In this document: in pieces, positions 23,684 to 33,315 of the stretch
How positions within the stretch are numbered: the first letter of the stretch is position 1
Layout of the letters: each line of letters opens with the position of its first letter
Assembly: GCA_030831125.1 (NCBI GenBank)
Contig: JAURLQ010000016.1
Span: 1-47,705, forward strand
Direction of reading: 5' to 3'
DNA length: 47,705 nucleotides
Origin: Gammaproteobacteria bacterium
GTDB lineage: Bacteria > Pseudomonadota > Gammaproteobacteria > Pseudomonadales > Pseudohongiellaceae
Position numbers and translations under genes: made by a program
Notes under the pieces: model-generated
Seen by the model: only the letters and a program-made list of their open reading frames with translations
The model's database searches: none
What the model was told of the DNA's origin: nothing

Positions 23684-24316
23684 ATGTCCACAATCGTATA
23701 TATCCCGAAAATGAAAGATACTTTTCGCGCTTTCCTGATTGCCTCGACATTGCTTGTGACAACTGTGCTTGCAGTACCTTCAGTGCAGGCCCAGGAAGGT
23801 GAACCGAGTGCGGCAGTCAGACTGATAGTAGACAACATTCTGTCTATCCTCAGAAAGCCGGGTTTTGAGTTCGAAACCGATCGGCCTGCCATCAGCGCCG
23901 AAATTGCCCGGGCATTTGATGCAACTGCCATGGCCCAGAGCGTATTGTCCACCAATTGGCGCTCTGCCACGCCTGCACAGCAGAACGAATTCCGCGATCT
24001 GCTCATGCAGACCATAGAAGGTACCTATATCGGACGCATCAGAGCCTACACCAGTGAAGAAGTGGAAATCCGCAAGGAAGTGATCAGTGACAACAGGGCC
24101 ACAGTTGATACGGTAATCCTCACCTCTACCAATGAAGTCCCGGTAAATTACAAACTGCGACTTCGAAGCGACGGCTGGTTTGTCTATGACGTGGAAGTCG
24201 AAAATGTCAGTATGGTCAGCTCCTACCGTGATACCTACCGGAGTATTGTCCGCCGTGATGGTATGGACGGTCTGATCGAGCAAATGAGAGCCAAAATTGC
24301 AGAGCTGGATGTCTGA
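23684..24316 (+). CDS. mlaC: MlaC-type periplasmic phospholipid shuttle
   Basis: 210 residues from the ATG with AAGGAG seven bases upstream. A signal peptide (FLIASTLLVTTVLAVPSVQA-Q) precedes a Tol-Tol-Ttg2 domain: an N-terminal helical part (VRLIVDNILSILR), AISAEIARAFDATAMAQSVL, NEFRDLLMQTIEGTYIGRI, and a C-terminal sheet (YKLRLRSDGWFVYDVEVENV, SMVSSYRDTYRSIV). This family ferries phospholipid between MlaA and MlaFEDB. In E. coli mlaC directly follows mlaD; here it is about 4 kb downstream under its own promoter. Confidence 0.87.
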   Translation: MSTIVYIPKMKDTFRAFLIASTLLVTTVLAVPSVQAQEGEPSAAVRLIVDNILSILRKPGFEFETDRPAISAEIARAFDATAMAQSVLSTNWRSATPAQQNEFRDLLMQTIEGTYIGRIRAYTSEEVEIRKEVISDNRATVDTVILTSTNEVPVNYKLRLRSDGWFVYDVEVENVSMVSSYRDTYRSIVRRDGMDGLIEQMRAKIAELDV

Positions 24317-24451
24317 CCAATTCTGCTCAAACAAGCGCTTTGACCGCCCCGACAGGGTCACATTGGCTGTTTTCTGATAATTGCCTGGTAATTTCCCCTG
24401 TTTTCAACCATATGCGCCATGTCTTTGCTTGCCAGCCAGGTGGTTTGGCAT

Positions 24452-24459
24452 GCTAAAAT
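24452..24459 (+). promoter_or_regulatory. Candidate extended -10 promoter for the coiled-coil gene
   Basis: TGCTAAAAT fits an extended -10 (TGn plus TAAAAT), about 55 bases before the ATG at 24514; TTGCCA lies 19 bases further upstream. Confidence 0.35.
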
Positions 24460-24513
24460 GCGCGCCGCGTTTTTATCCGTTCACTTCCTGACGAAGCACC
24501 CCTGTTCATAACC

Positions 24514-25317
24514 ATGGCCCAAGTCCTCAGTCTCAAAGAACTGCGCACCAGCAGTGTCCTGAAAGCAGAAATTTCCAAGCTTGAAGAAGAAAAAGTGCAG
24601 CTGCTGGCTGAGCTGGATCGTCAGCATCAACTCGAGAAAAAACTGCGGGATGACCTGCTTGACCAGAAAAAGGATTTTGAACATCTGGAAAAGCAGTTTG
24701 ATCATTTTGCCGGTATTGAAGCTGAATTCGAGGCGCTGCAACAACAGGTATTGCTTGAAAAGCTCGAACAACTGAGCGATGTGGACAAGAAAGACGCCCA
24801 ACTGAAAGCCCAGCTTAAAAAAGTTCGTGATGAACTCAAGGTTGCCCAGGACGAACTGAAAGATCTCAAACAGCTTGACCCCCAGCGGCTGAAGCGTCAG
24901 GTCACTGACCTCAAGAAAAAGTCACAGCAGCAAGCCACTGACAACCAGAGCATCAACAATGCCCTGGTCGCAGCCCGCAAGGAACTCAAGGAAGTTACTG
25001 CTGAAAAAGACAAACTCGATACCGAACTCAAGGCCAGCCGCAATGGCACAGATTTCTTCTGGCAGTCTGTAGATGAAGCCTGGGTATTGCACGAAAGCAA
25101 TGTTGTACTCAAGGATCAGGAAGTTGATGATTCTGATACCTACAAGCGTATCCGCTGCATGAACACCACTTCTGGTGTCAGTGTATTGAGCAGTGGCAAG
25201 GATGATAACGACAAGGCGCTATGGCTGGGTGATATCGAAATTCCCGAGGAAGTGTCCATTGAAGCCGGCAAACGCCTGTTGAGCATTGAAGCTGACCTGG
25301 AAAAAGACGAAGACTGA
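24514..25317 (+). CDS. Coiled-coil protein of unknown function
   Basis: 267 residues, cytoplasmic, very rich in Glu, Lys, Leu and Gln. Residues ~15-180 form nearly continuous heptads (EISKLEEEKVQLLAELDRQ and similar), with one short break near HFAGIEAEF. The last ~85 residues are a distinct acidic globular tail (GTDFFWQSVDEAWVLHESNV, ending EADLEKDED). No family recognised. It resembles structural or scaffold proteins and stands alone between mlaC and cinA. No good ribosome-binding site is visible before the ATG. Confidence 0.7.
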   Translation: MAQVLSLKELRTSSVLKAEISKLEEEKVQLLAELDRQHQLEKKLRDDLLDQKKDFEHLEKQFDHFAGIEAEFEALQQQVLLEKLEQLSDVDKKDAQLKAQLKKVRDELKVAQDELKDLKQLDPQRLKRQVTDLKKKSQQQATDNQSINNALVAARKELKEVTAEKDKLDTELKASRNGTDFFWQSVDEAWVLHESNVVLKDQEVDDSDTYKRIRCMNTTSGVSVLSSGKDDNDKALWLGDIEIPEEVSIEAGKRLLSIEADLEKDED

Positions 25318-25399
25318 GCTTCAAGGCAATCGGGATCTCCCTTGAATTCCGGCTTCCTCTTCCCCCCCTCCTGCTGCCCTGCGCTATCATGCACGGACC

Positions 25400-26716
25400 A
25401 TGAACGGTTTACTCTCTTTTCCCATGCGACTTGAAATGATCAGTACAGGCGAAGAAGTGCTGTCAGGGCAGATCACTGACACCAATGCGTCCTGGTTTTC
25501 CAATCTGATGATGGACCACGGTATCGAACTGCAAAGGCGCAGTACTGTAGGTGATCGCCTTGAAGATCTGGTTGCGCTTTTCAGGGAAAGAAGTCTCGCG
25601 GCAGACCTGATTCTGGTCAATGGTGGTCTTGGCCCTACTTCAGACGATCTTTCTGCTGAGGCCATGGCCGTGGCAGCTGGCGTTAATCTGGTGGAACACC
25701 GCGAATGGCGGGAACATCTTGAAGACTGGTTTTCAAGACGCGGCAGAACCATGCCAAAAAGCAACCTCAAACAATGCCTTATTCCTGAAGGCTCGGTTCT
25801 GGTCGACAACCCTGCCGGCTCGGCTCCGGGCTTTCGCATGAAACTCAATACAGCATGGTTGTTCTTTACTCCCGGGGTGCCGGGTGAATTCAAACCGATG
25901 GTGGAAAACCAGTTCATTCCGTTCATTCAGGCAGAATTCGGCAATATGCCCGCAACCAGGCTTCACAAACTGGTTACTATCGGACATGGCGAATCCTCTC
26001 TGGCAGACCGTATCAGCGGCATAGCCCTCCCCCAGGGAATAACACTTGGATACCGGCCGTCTCCGCCCCATGTGGAAATCAAGGTCTTTGCCCGGGGGGC
26101 GCCTGCCATGAATGCCATGCCGGACTACCTTGCCGCCTTGCGCAGCGAACTCGGCACTGCTGTTGTGACTGAACGTTTTCCATCACTGGCAGAAGAAGTC
26201 CATCAACTCATGCGCAACAATAGTGCCACACTGGGCCTGGCTGAATCCTGCAGCGGAGGCATGTTGAGCAGTCAGCTTGTGGATTTTGCCGGCAGCTCCG
26301 ACTACCTGATGCACAGCATTGTGAGCTACAGCAATGCCGCCAAGGAAGAAATACTGACTGTTCCCGCCGGTGTCCTGGAAAAGTTCGGTGCCGTTTCAAA
26401 GGAAACCGCGCTGGCCATGGCAAAGGGAGCACGTCAACTGCTGGACTGTGATTATGCCCTGTCCATAACCGGGATTGCCGGCCCCGAAGGTGGCAGCGAG
26501 GAAAAACCGGTTGGAACTGTCGCCATTGCACTGGCAGACAGGGAATACTGCTGGGTACAGGTAGTCAGACTGTCGCAACGCTCACGCAATCTTGTTCGGG
26601 TCATGAGCTGCGCCATTGCACTTGATATGCTGCGTCGCCGACTGCTTGAAGAGGAGCCGATAGTGCCATATCCCTTTATTCCTGCTTCCGAAAGCATCAG
26701 GGAGAAAACCCATTAG
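25400..26716 (+). CDS. cinA: CinA-family protein (ADP-ribose pyrophosphatase-like / NMN amidohydrolase)
   Basis: 438 residues (or 430 if the second Met, [15 protein letters not shown], is used; that one sits right at the family's N-terminus). The first half is the MoaB/MogA-like COG1058 domain with [15 protein letters not shown] and FTPGVPGEF. The last ~160 residues are the PncC nicotinamide-nucleotide amidohydrolase domain: [40 protein letters not shown] and [11 protein letters not shown]. It recycles NMN released by NAD-dependent DNA ligase and other reactions. Its stop overlaps the probable start of the SpoIIE phosphatase gene. Confidence 0.9.
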   Translation: MNGLLSFPMRLEMISTGEEVLSGQITDTNASWFSNLMMDHGIELQRRSTVGDRLEDLVALFRERSLAADLILVNGGLGPTSDDLSAEAMAVAAGVNLVEHREWREHLEDWFSRRGRTMPKSNLKQCLIPEGSVLVDNPAGSAPGFRMKLNTAWLFFTPGVPGEFKPMVENQFIPFIQAEFGNMPATRLHKLVTIGHGESSLADRISGIALPQGITLGYRPSPPHVEIKVFARGAPAMNAMPDYLAALRSELGTAVVTERFPSLAEEVHQLMRNNSATLGLAESCSGGMLSSQLVDFAGSSDYLMHSIVSYSNAAKEEILTVPAGVLEKFGAVSKETALAMAKGARQLLDCDYALSITGIAGPEGGSEEKPVGTVAIALADREYCWVQVVRLSQRSRNLVRVMSCAIALDMLRRRLLEEEPIVPYPFIPASESIREKTH

Positions 26717-28679
26717 GATAGTCTTTTCCATTCGCTGGAAACTCATCCTTTCCATCATCCTGCCCCTGCTGCTCATTGCCAGCGTGGTAATGGGTGTCAC
26801 GTTGAAACGCGTGTACGATTCGGCTGTTACCTCGCTGCAGGAACAGAGACTGATGGAAGTTACCCTGCTCGCTCTGGCAATAGACAATGAGCTCATTTCA
26901 CTCGCACGCATTGCCGAGGATACGGCAGCCTTCATGCGCGTCAGAGCTACTCCCCAGCCGGATGAGCTGTATGCCCTGCTGAGAGAAAATGCCAACCGTA
27001 CACCACTTATCTATGGCGCAGGCATTGCTTTCGAACCTTACATATATGACAGCGAAACCAGGTTGTTCGCCCCCTATGTCTACGACGAAGACCTCAAAGC
27101 CATAGATATAAGTGTGGTTGCCTATGACTATACAACCGGAGAATGGCCCTGGTACTCGGAAATACTCGGCAGCCGAGAAGGTAAATGGATCGATCCCTAT
27201 TTTGATACCGGCGCCGGCAATCTCGAAATGACCACATACTCAGTCCCCCTGTACCGTGATGACAGTTTCATCGGGGTTGCCACTATTGACCTCAGACTAG
27301 ACGAGCTGAGTCGTGAAATTTCGGACGTCCTCAATGGTCAGCGCTTCATGATCCTGACCGGGGACGGCACTTTCGTGTCCCATTATCTGCCCGAACTTGC
27401 ACTGAATTCCGATATTCATGAATCTGCATCAATGCAGACCGACAGCAACTTTTCCAGGATAGTGGATGAAATACTCAGCGGTGACACCGGCATGGGTATA
27501 GTGGAGGATCTGTTCATCAATGACGAACTGCTACCAGGCAACAGCTGGATACTCTATACCCCCATCAAGTCGACAGGCTGGCTGCTTGCCACCATCCAGT
27601 CGGAAACGGCACTGACCCAACCTCTGCGTGACCAGCTGGAAATAGCCATCGGGGGGCTCAGTCTTACCATCGTCCTGATTTTCATTCTGGTCTGGATTTC
27701 CAGCTCTCGCATGACCCAACCAATCAAGAAACTGGAAGCGGCAGTATCTGATGTGGCTCGCGGCAAACTGGATACCCATATTGAAAACATTCGTTCAAGA
27801 GACGAGCTGGGCCGCCTCAGCATCGGTTTCAACCGCATGCTCCGCAACCTCAAGAAGCAGATAGACCTGCAAAGCCAGCAGGAAGCTTCCCAGCGTATGC
27901 AGGAAAGGGAATGGCAAATGGCCAGGGAAACCCAGAAATCGCTGCTGCCGAATGTCTTCCCACCGTTCCCCGACCGCCATGAATTCGAACTCCATGCCGT
28001 TAATCAGGCTGCTCATCATGTTGCCGGGGACTTTTTTGATTTTTTCCTGATCAACCCCAAAACACTTGTTTTTGTTATTGCCGATGTTTCAGGCAAGGGG
28101 ATGTCTGCAGCGCTGGTCATGGCAGTTACCCGCACCATCGTTCGCAACCTTGCCCAAAGCGGCAAATCACCCGCAGACATACTCCGCGAAACCAATGACC
28201 GCCTCAGGGAAAGCCACAAAGGGGCGGCTTTTGTCACCATTTTCCTCGGCACCTACCACACAGGATCAGGGCGTATTCTTTATGCCAACGGTGGCCATAC
28301 TCCCCCATACATACTGGAGAGGAATGGAAAAATCCGGGAAACAGGTGAAGCAACTGGTACCATTGTGGGCATGCTGGAACATCAGGAATACCGCAATGCC
28401 GAACTCAGGCTGCAGGTAGGTGAAACCCTGTTTCTGTACACAGACGGTTTTCCGGAAGCCCGCTCACCCGGGGGTGACTTTTACGGCAGCACACGGATCA
28501 GACAGTTTCTGGAGAACCACAGTGGCAGCAGTGCCAGCGTGATCTGCGAATCTGCTGTCAGGGAAATTTGCCGTTTCCAGAACCAGCATCTGGCCGATGA
28601 CATCACTTTTCTGGCCATCAAACGCCATCCCGCAGGCCTCGGCGGTCTGATTTCAGATCTGGTCAAACCCAGGTCCTGA
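26712..28679 (+). CDS. Membrane-bound SpoIIE-type phosphatase with Cache sensor and HAMP domain, probable ATT start
   Basis: About 655 residues. Order: short N-terminus, membrane helix [16 protein letters not shown], an extracytoplasmic double-Cache-like domain (e.g. [27 protein letters not shown]-like strand [11 protein letters not shown]), a second helix ([16 protein letters not shown]), a HAMP domain ([20 protein letters not shown]), a linker, and a PP2C/SpoIIE domain with [29 protein letters not shown] and ADDITFLAI. The first ATG-like codon (26784) would cut off most of helix one; the only sensible start is ATT at 26712 with GGGAGA seven bases upstream, overlapping the cinA TAG. No kinase or STAS partner is adjacent; the trio at 15363-17420 is a candidate target. 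Confidence 0.82.
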   Translation: MRIVFSIRWKLILSIILPLLLIASVVMGVTLKRVYDSAVTSLQEQRLMEVTLLALAIDNELISLARIAEDTAAFMRVRATPQPDELYALLRENANRTPLIYGAGIAFEPYIYDSETRLFAPYVYDEDLKAIDISVVAYDYTTGEWPWYSEILGSREGKWIDPYFDTGAGNLEMTTYSVPLYRDDSFIGVATIDLRLDELSREISDVLNGQRFMILTGDGTFVSHYLPELALNSDIHESASMQTDSNFSRIVDEILSGDTGMGIVEDLFINDELLPGNSWILYTPIKSTGWLLATIQSETALTQPLRDQLEIAIGGLSLTIVLIFILVWISSSRMTQPIKKLEAAVSDVARGKLDTHIENIRSRDELGRLSIGFNRMLRNLKKQIDLQSQQEASQRMQEREWQMARETQKSLLPNVFPPFPDRHEFELHAVNQAAHHVAGDFFDFFLINPKTLVFVIADVSGKGMSAALVMAVTRTIVRNLAQSGKSPADILRETNDRLRESHKGAAFVTIFLGTYHTGSGRILYANGGHTPPYILERNGKIRETGEATGTIVGMLEHQEYRNAELRLQVGETLFLYTDGFPEARSPGGDFYGSTRIRQFLENHSGSSASVICESAVREICRFQNQHLADDITFLAIKRHPAGLGGLISDLVKPRS

Positions 28680-28704
28680 TCCGCAAAATTACAGGGAAAT
28701 TAGC

Positions 28705-28783
28705 GTCCTGTTACGCTTAAGGTCCTGTTAATCCGATTCTGCCAGACTGGTTAACGTTAAGTTAACTGTTCTTCAACAGTTAA
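28705..28783. promoter_or_regulatory. Repeat-rich upstream region of the metal-uptake operon
   Basis: It contains a direct repeat GTCCTGTTA (28705-28713, 28722-28730), a GTTAACGTTAAGTTAAC near-palindrome (28750-28766) and a perfect 9-bp stem TTAACTGTT/AACAGTTAA (28762-28783) with a CTTC loop. The clustered TTAAC boxes could bind a metalloregulator; no textbook Zur or Fur box is recognisable. Confidence 0.35.
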
Positions 28784-28932
28784 GCGCTTTACCGGCATGG
28801 GTTCAGAAGGCAATATGAAACGAATGTGAAGCATTTATCTGGAGCAGGCATGCCAGTTGTTGGCAGACCTGCCAGTATGCAATGATCTGTCCGGAAGCTG
28901 GTCAAAAGCCGACATTTCAAAGAGGAAACAAA

Positions 28933-29244
28933 ATGAGAATGACCAGGTCATATCTGCTACTGATACTCCTTGCATTGGGCAGCCAGAGCCATGCCCATAC
29001 CCCACTGTTCGACTGTTTTGACAACTCTGATGGTACTCTGACCTGCGAGGGTGGCTTTTCCGATGGTGCTTCTGCCGAGGGTATCCTGATCAGAGTAGTA
29101 GATGCACAGGGCAAGGTTCTGCAGCAAGGAGAACTTGATGCCAGGGGCAGTGTGAAATTTGACCGCCCTTCAGGTGAATTTTCAGTGGTCTTTTCCGCAG
29201 GGGACGATCACTCCATAACCATTCTGGGTGACGACATAGTCTGA
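28933..29244 (+). CDS. Small exported protein of the metal-uptake operon (FpvH-position)
   Basis: 103 residues from the ATG with AGAGGA upstream. A signal peptide ends SQSHAHTPLFDC, leaving an N-terminal His that could bind metal, and two cysteines (FDCFDN, LTCEGG) likely form a disulfide. The rest is a compact beta-sandwich-like domain (SAEGILIRVVDAQGKVLQQG ... FSVVFSAGDDHSITI), similar to the small carboxypeptidase-regulatory-like proteins beside DUF4198 genes. Function unknown; probably a periplasmic metal or substrate handling protein. It begins the operon, 19 bases before the DUF4198 gene. Confidence 0.7.
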   Translation: MRMTRSYLLLILLALGSQSHAHTPLFDCFDNSDGTLTCEGGFSDGASAEGILIRVVDAQGKVLQQGELDARGSVKFDRPSGEFSVVFSAGDDHSITILGDDIV

Positions 29245-29263
29245 TGTACCCAAGGAGCAAACC

Positions 29264-30094
29264 GTGAAAATCAAGTCTCTATTTGTAGGTATGTTGCTTG
29301 CATTGGCCAGCATACAGGCCAGTGCACATTTTATTGTCATGTACACACCTCAAACAGCAATCAACCGGGTTACCGATGATATTCCGATGAATATCGTCTT
29401 TACCCATGCCTTTGCCGGTGGACCTACGATGAGCATGGGCAAACCGCAGAGATTCTATTATTCAAAACGCCAGGGTGTAGGTACGCCCAGCGAAGAAGTC
29501 GACCTGATGCCGTATCTGGAAGAAATCCAGTGGCAGACTGATGGCGGCAATGTCAGTGCCTGGGAAGCAAATATTCCTCGCAACGTGATGCGCTCGGTTG
29601 GCGACTACCAGATAGTGGTTGAACCGGAGCCTTATCTGGAATCCGGAGAAGGGCTCTACATCCAGCAGTTTGCCAAGGTCATGATCAATGTAGGCGGGGT
29701 ACCCGGAAACTGGCTGGAAACGCTTGGTTTGCCTGCTGAAATCGAGGCCCTGAACAAACCTTACGCTAACTGGACTGGCGCAGTCTTCAGGGGCATCGTG
29801 CTCAGTGATGGTATTCCTGTACCCTACACCCAGGTAGAAGTTGAATATCTCAACCACCCGCTGGACGTGGAAAACCGTCGCTTCCAGGAACAGGGATTGA
29901 TTAATGCTCCTCACCCTTCGCTGGAAGCACAGGTTATCCTGACCAATGAAGCAGGTGAATTTTCTTTTGCGATGCCAAAGGCAGGCTGGTGGGGCTTTGC
30001 TGCACTGAGTGTTGGTCCTCAGCGCGAACATAACGGCATGCCGTTGTCGCAGGATGCCATCCTCTGGGTACAGGTTACCGACCTGCCTGAATAA
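29264..30094 (+). CDS. DUF4198-type exported protein
   Basis: 276 residues, GTG start with AAGGAG six bases upstream. A signal peptide ends IQASAHFIVMYTP; the mature N-terminal His (AHF) followed by VFTHAFAGGPTMSMG fits DUF4198/NikK-like periplasmic proteins that bind divalent metal by their N-terminal histidine. Two beta-sandwich parts follow (FRGIVLSDGIPVPYTQVEVE; AGEFSFAMPKAGWWGFAALS). In nickel and cobalt or siderophore-iron operons such proteins assist metal delivery to the transporter. Second gene of the operon. Confidence 0.75.
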   Translation: MKIKSLFVGMLLALASIQASAHFIVMYTPQTAINRVTDDIPMNIVFTHAFAGGPTMSMGKPQRFYYSKRQGVGTPSEEVDLMPYLEEIQWQTDGGNVSAWEANIPRNVMRSVGDYQIVVEPEPYLESGEGLYIQQFAKVMINVGGVPGNWLETLGLPAEIEALNKPYANWTGAVFRGIVLSDGIPVPYTQVEVEYLNHPLDVENRRFQEQGLINAPHPSLEAQVILTNEAGEFSFAMPKAGWWGFAALSVGPQREHNGMPLSQDAILWVQVTDLPE

Positions 30095-30122
30095 AAACAG
30101 CCATGAGCCCCGGTAAAAAGCC

Positions 30123-30749
30123 ATGAACACTGCTGCCGTCTACAGCCAGTCCGTTTCTCCCAGCATCAATCGCTGGGAAACCGGGTTGTTGATACTGGCT
30201 GTAGTTGCTGTGGTTTCCTTTACGGGTTTCTATGCAGAAACTTATGGCAGACAGGAAAAAACCCGGGAAATCCTGGATTGGCAGGTCAGCGCCTATGATG
30301 GCCTGCAGGGTGTCGATCAGGCCATCTACAACGAGCTGCTTGTCGCAGCTGATGAAATCCAGTGGATGGTCTATTTTTACGGGGAGTGGCCCGAAGATGA
30401 TGACTTCCAGAATGATCTGCTGCCACCTTTCTATCGCGACCTCAGCTGGGAACGTAACGGTTCGGTTGAATGGGTACTGAAGAATGTCGTCCAGGAAGGG
30501 GAAGCCCAGGGACTGACACTCTATCATGGCGCCAACGGCACACACGCCGACCAGGGTGCATACCTGTTGGTTATAGATCACAAACACGCCGGAGGTTCGC
30601 AGGTTTCCGCAGCGAACATCTGGTGGCATCCGGATCGCTTCGCACCGGTTCCCCGAACATCCAAGGAAGCCTCTATCATTCTGGAAGGCTGGAAACAGGT
30701 AGTGCCATATCGTGGTCGGGATGAAGTGGAAAGATTGCAGGACAACTGA
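30123..30749 (+). CDS. DUF6162-type membrane-anchored protein
   Basis: 208 residues. One N-terminal membrane helix (TGLLILAVVAVVSFTGFYAE) anchors a periplasmic domain (residues ~45-200) with W/Y-rich strands (AADEIQWMVYFYGEWPEDDD, FYRDLSWERNGSVEW) and HGANGTHADQGAYLLVIDHKH, rich in His. I associate this with DUF6162, found upstream of ZnuA-like transporters; in the pyoverdine-iron system the corresponding position is fpvK. No catalytic motif seen. Confidence 0.62.
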   Translation: MNTAAVYSQSVSPSINRWETGLLILAVVAVVSFTGFYAETYGRQEKTREILDWQVSAYDGLQGVDQAIYNELLVAADEIQWMVYFYGEWPEDDDFQNDLLPPFYRDLSWERNGSVEWVLKNVVQEGEAQGLTLYHGANGTHADQGAYLLVIDHKHAGGSQVSAANIWWHPDRFAPVPRTSKEASIILEGWKQVVPYRGRDEVERLQDN

Positions 30750-30767
30750 GCCTGCCGGAGCAGCAAA

Positions 30768-31661
30768 ATGAAACCTGTCAAACTTCTTGTGCTTTCCCTG
30801 CTTCTGCTGAGCAGCAGCGCCTTTGCGTTCAAGAATGGCGACCGGATGATGGTGGGCGTTACGCTGCATCCGTATTACAGCTTTGTTTCCCATATAGTGG
30901 GAGACAGGGCAGACATCATGCCCCTGATCGGAGCCGGCTATAACCCGCACAACTACAATCCCTTGCCTGATGATCTCAAACGGGCACAGTCACTTGATGT
31001 ACTGGTCGTCAATGGAATAGGTCATGACCAGTGGGCCTTCGAAATCATGAATGCCTCGGGAGGTTCGGATACGCCACTGATCTATGCCAATGATGCAGTT
31101 TCCCTGATTCCTGTTGCCGGTGGCACAGACGATACCGTCAATGCCCACACTTTCATTTCCACAATAACTGCAATCCAGCAGATCTACGAAATAGCACGCC
31201 AGCTGGGGGAACTGGATCCTCCCAACTCAGAACAGTACCGCCGCAATGCACGCGACTACGCTACAAGCCTGAGGCGCCTCAAAGCCGAATACACACAACA
31301 GATAGCCAAGCTGGATGCCTCGAATTTCCGGGCGGCCACCATGCATGGTGCCTATGGCTACCTGATGCAGGAATTCGGCTTGCAGATTGTTGCAGTCGTG
31401 GAACCACGTCATGGTGTTGAACCTACGGCAAGACAGCTTGCGCAGACCATAGATGACATCAAGGCAGCAGGTGTGAATGTACTGTTTGCGGAAAAATATT
31501 TTGCCGGCCGACTGGCGGAAACCATCGAAACGGAAACGGGCGTCAAGGTTTATTCCTTCTCGCACATTTCTGATGGTGATTACACTCCGGAGCGTTTCGA
31601 AGAAGAGATGCGCTACAACCTGGATTCACTCAAGGCGGCAATAGAAAGCACTGCGCACTGA
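30768..31661 (+). CDS. Metal ABC transporter substrate-binding protein (ZnuA/FpvC-like)
   Basis: 297 residues with signal peptide (LLVLSLLLLSSSAFAF). It is a cluster A-I metal-binding protein: VGVTLHPYYSFVSHIVGD, YNPHNYNPLPDDLKRAQSLD, a central long helix, ATMHGAYGYLMQEFGL and a final VLFAEKYFAGRLAETI. His residues in HPYYS, NPHNY and TMHGA are the usual metal ligands, but there is no His-rich loop of the zinc ZnuA type. It delivers metal or metal-chelate to the ATPase/permease encoded next. GGAG precedes the ATG. Confidence 0.82.
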   Translation: MKPVKLLVLSLLLLSSSAFAFKNGDRMMVGVTLHPYYSFVSHIVGDRADIMPLIGAGYNPHNYNPLPDDLKRAQSLDVLVVNGIGHDQWAFEIMNASGGSDTPLIYANDAVSLIPVAGGTDDTVNAHTFISTITAIQQIYEIARQLGELDPPNSEQYRRNARDYATSLRRLKAEYTQQIAKLDASNFRAATMHGAYGYLMQEFGLQIVAVVEPRHGVEPTARQLAQTIDDIKAAGVNVLFAEKYFAGRLAETIETETGVKVYSFSHISDGDYTPERFEEEMRYNLDSLKAAIESTAH

Positions 31662-31699
31662 ACAGTTTCCGGACAAGCAGTAATACCGAACGAGGTCAC

Positions 31700-32410
31700 A
31701 TGCAAGGCCCAGCCATTCACGTTGAAAACCTCAGCTTGCAGCTGGGCAATTCCCCTATTCTTTCAGCAATGCACTTCACGGTCCGCGCAGGCAGCATTCA
31801 CTGCTTCATCGGGCCGAACGGTGGAGGCAAGACTTCCACGCTGCGCTGCATACTGGGCCAGATGCCGCACACGGGTAATATCCGGATCGACTGGCGTGAA
31901 AACCGGACCATCGGCTATGTCCCCCAACTCATAGAAATGGAAAAAACATTGCCGCTTTCAATCGACAATTTCCTGACCATCGTCAGTCAGAACAAGCCGG
32001 CATTTACTTCAACCCGAAAGGAAGCCAAAGTACTTATCGACCGGGCCCTGGAACGCGTAGGGTTGACGGACAAACGGAATTTCATGATTGGCAGCCTGTC
32101 CGGCGGAGAACGCCAGCGCCTGCTGTTTGCCCAGGCACTCATTCCCTCACCCTCCCTGATCGTTCTTGACGAGCCCATGACAAGCCTGGATGAAGGTGGT
32201 GCCCGTGTTTTCGAAGCACTGATCAAACAGCAGCACGATGAAGGCAACACCGTACTGTGGATCAATCACGATCTGGACCAGGTGGAAAAGATGGCCGATG
32301 ACATAACTGTAATCGACAAGCGGGTCATTGCCACTGGCGCGGTGCAAGACACGCTCTCGGCAGATATGAAACGCGGCGTGTTTTCCAAAGCAGCAGGAGG
32401 GCAAGCCTGA
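31700..32410 (+). CDS. Metal ABC transporter ATPase (ZnuC/FpvD-like)
   Basis: 236 residues. Walker A GPNGGGKTST, Q-loop YVPQLIEME, signature LSGGERQRLLFAQAL, Walker B LIVLDEPMTSLD and H-loop WINHDLDQ are intact. The next gene's ATG overlaps its stop (TGATG), with AGGAGG just upstream, so ATPase and permease are coupled. Confidence 0.87.
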   Translation: MQGPAIHVENLSLQLGNSPILSAMHFTVRAGSIHCFIGPNGGGKTSTLRCILGQMPHTGNIRIDWRENRTIGYVPQLIEMEKTLPLSIDNFLTIVSQNKPAFTSTRKEAKVLIDRALERVGLTDKRNFMIGSLSGGERQRLLFAQALIPSPSLIVLDEPMTSLDEGGARVFEALIKQQHDEGNTVLWINHDLDQVEKMADDITVIDKRVIATGAVQDTLSADMKRGVFSKAAGGQA

Positions 32411-33315
32411 TGGAAGCTTTCTATGTCTGGTTACGCGAAACCATCAGCACACAGGCCACTGCAGGTGTGCTGCCCTCTGTGCTCTACTATGAATTTGTCA
32501 TCAATGCCCTGTTCTGCGCCATTGTTATCGGTCCATTACTGGGCTGTGTCGGGACCATGATCGTGGCCAAACGCATGGCTTTCTTTTCCCAGGCCATAGG
32601 CAATGCTGCTCTCACAGGTGTAGCAATCGGCGTACTGATTGGCGAATCCTATACCGCGCCCTACGTATCGATGTTCAGCTTCTGCATGCTGTTCGGCATT
32701 CTGCTCAATTACACCAAGGCACGCACAAAGATGTCCTCGGATGCCCTTATCGGCGTGTTCCTGTCCATTTCACTGGCAGTTGGCGCCTCAATGCTGCTGT
32801 TTGTCTCTGCCCGTGTGAACACACACATCCTTGAAAGCATCATGTTCGGTTCCATCCTGACCGTAAACAATCTGGATATGAACGTACTCCTGGTTGTTAC
32901 CCTGATCACACTCATCGTCGGATTACCCCTTTACAACCGCATGCTGCTCGGCAGTCTGAATGCTTCCCTCGCCCAGGTACGTGGCATCAACGTACAAGCT
33001 GTTGAATACATCTTCATTATCCTGGTTACCATCATCACAGTGGCCTGCGTGAAAATCATTGGCGCCGTACTGGTGGAGGCACTGCTTTTGATCCCTGCAG
33101 CAGCCGCACGCAATATCTGTCGCAGTCTGGGGAGCTTTGTCTATACCACCATGGGTATTGCAACCATCAGTTGCATACTGGGCATTCTCGTTCCGATGCA
33201 ATGGGATATCCCTGTTCCATCCGGCGGCGCAATAGTGCTGGTCGCAGCAGCCTTCTTCATACTGACCACTATCATCCGCAGCGTTGTACCCGCCTTCCGG
33301 GAGGCAAAAGTGTGA
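32410..33315 (+). CDS. Metal ABC transporter permease (ZnuB/FpvE-like, ABC-3 family)
   Basis: 301 residues with eight or nine membrane segments. ABC-3 landmarks: GCVGTMIVAKRMAFFSQAIG with NAALTGVAIGVLIG, then VRGINVQAVEYIFIILVTI and a coupling region VGAVLVEALLLIPAAAARNI-like (GAVLVEALLLIPAAAARNIC). Moves metal or chelate across the inner membrane. Its TGA overlaps the GTG start of the second binding protein by four bases. Confidence 0.87.
   Translation: MEAFYVWLRETISTQATAGVLPSVLYYEFVINALFCAIVIGPLLGCVGTMIVAKRMAFFSQAIGNAALTGVAIGVLIGESYTAPYVSMFSFCMLFGILLNYTKARTKMSSDALIGVFLSISLAVGASMLLFVSARVNTHILESIMFGSILTVNNLDMNVLLVVTLITLIVGLPLYNRMLLGSLNASLAQVRGINVQAVEYIFIILVTIITVACVKIIGAVLVEALLLIPAAAARNICRSLGSFVYTTMGIATISCILGILVPMQWDIPVPSGGAIVLVAAAFFILTTIIRSVVPAFREAKV

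Noticed and set aside
25320-25346. TTCAAGG/CCTTGAA stem after the coiled-coil gene as a terminator
   Set aside because: Only 7 bp with a 13-base loop and no T-tract; too weak to call.
33171-33311. Longer N-terminus for the second metal-binding protein
   Set aside because: It lies wholly in the permease gene; GTG at 33312 with SD and GTGA overlap gives a clean signal peptide.
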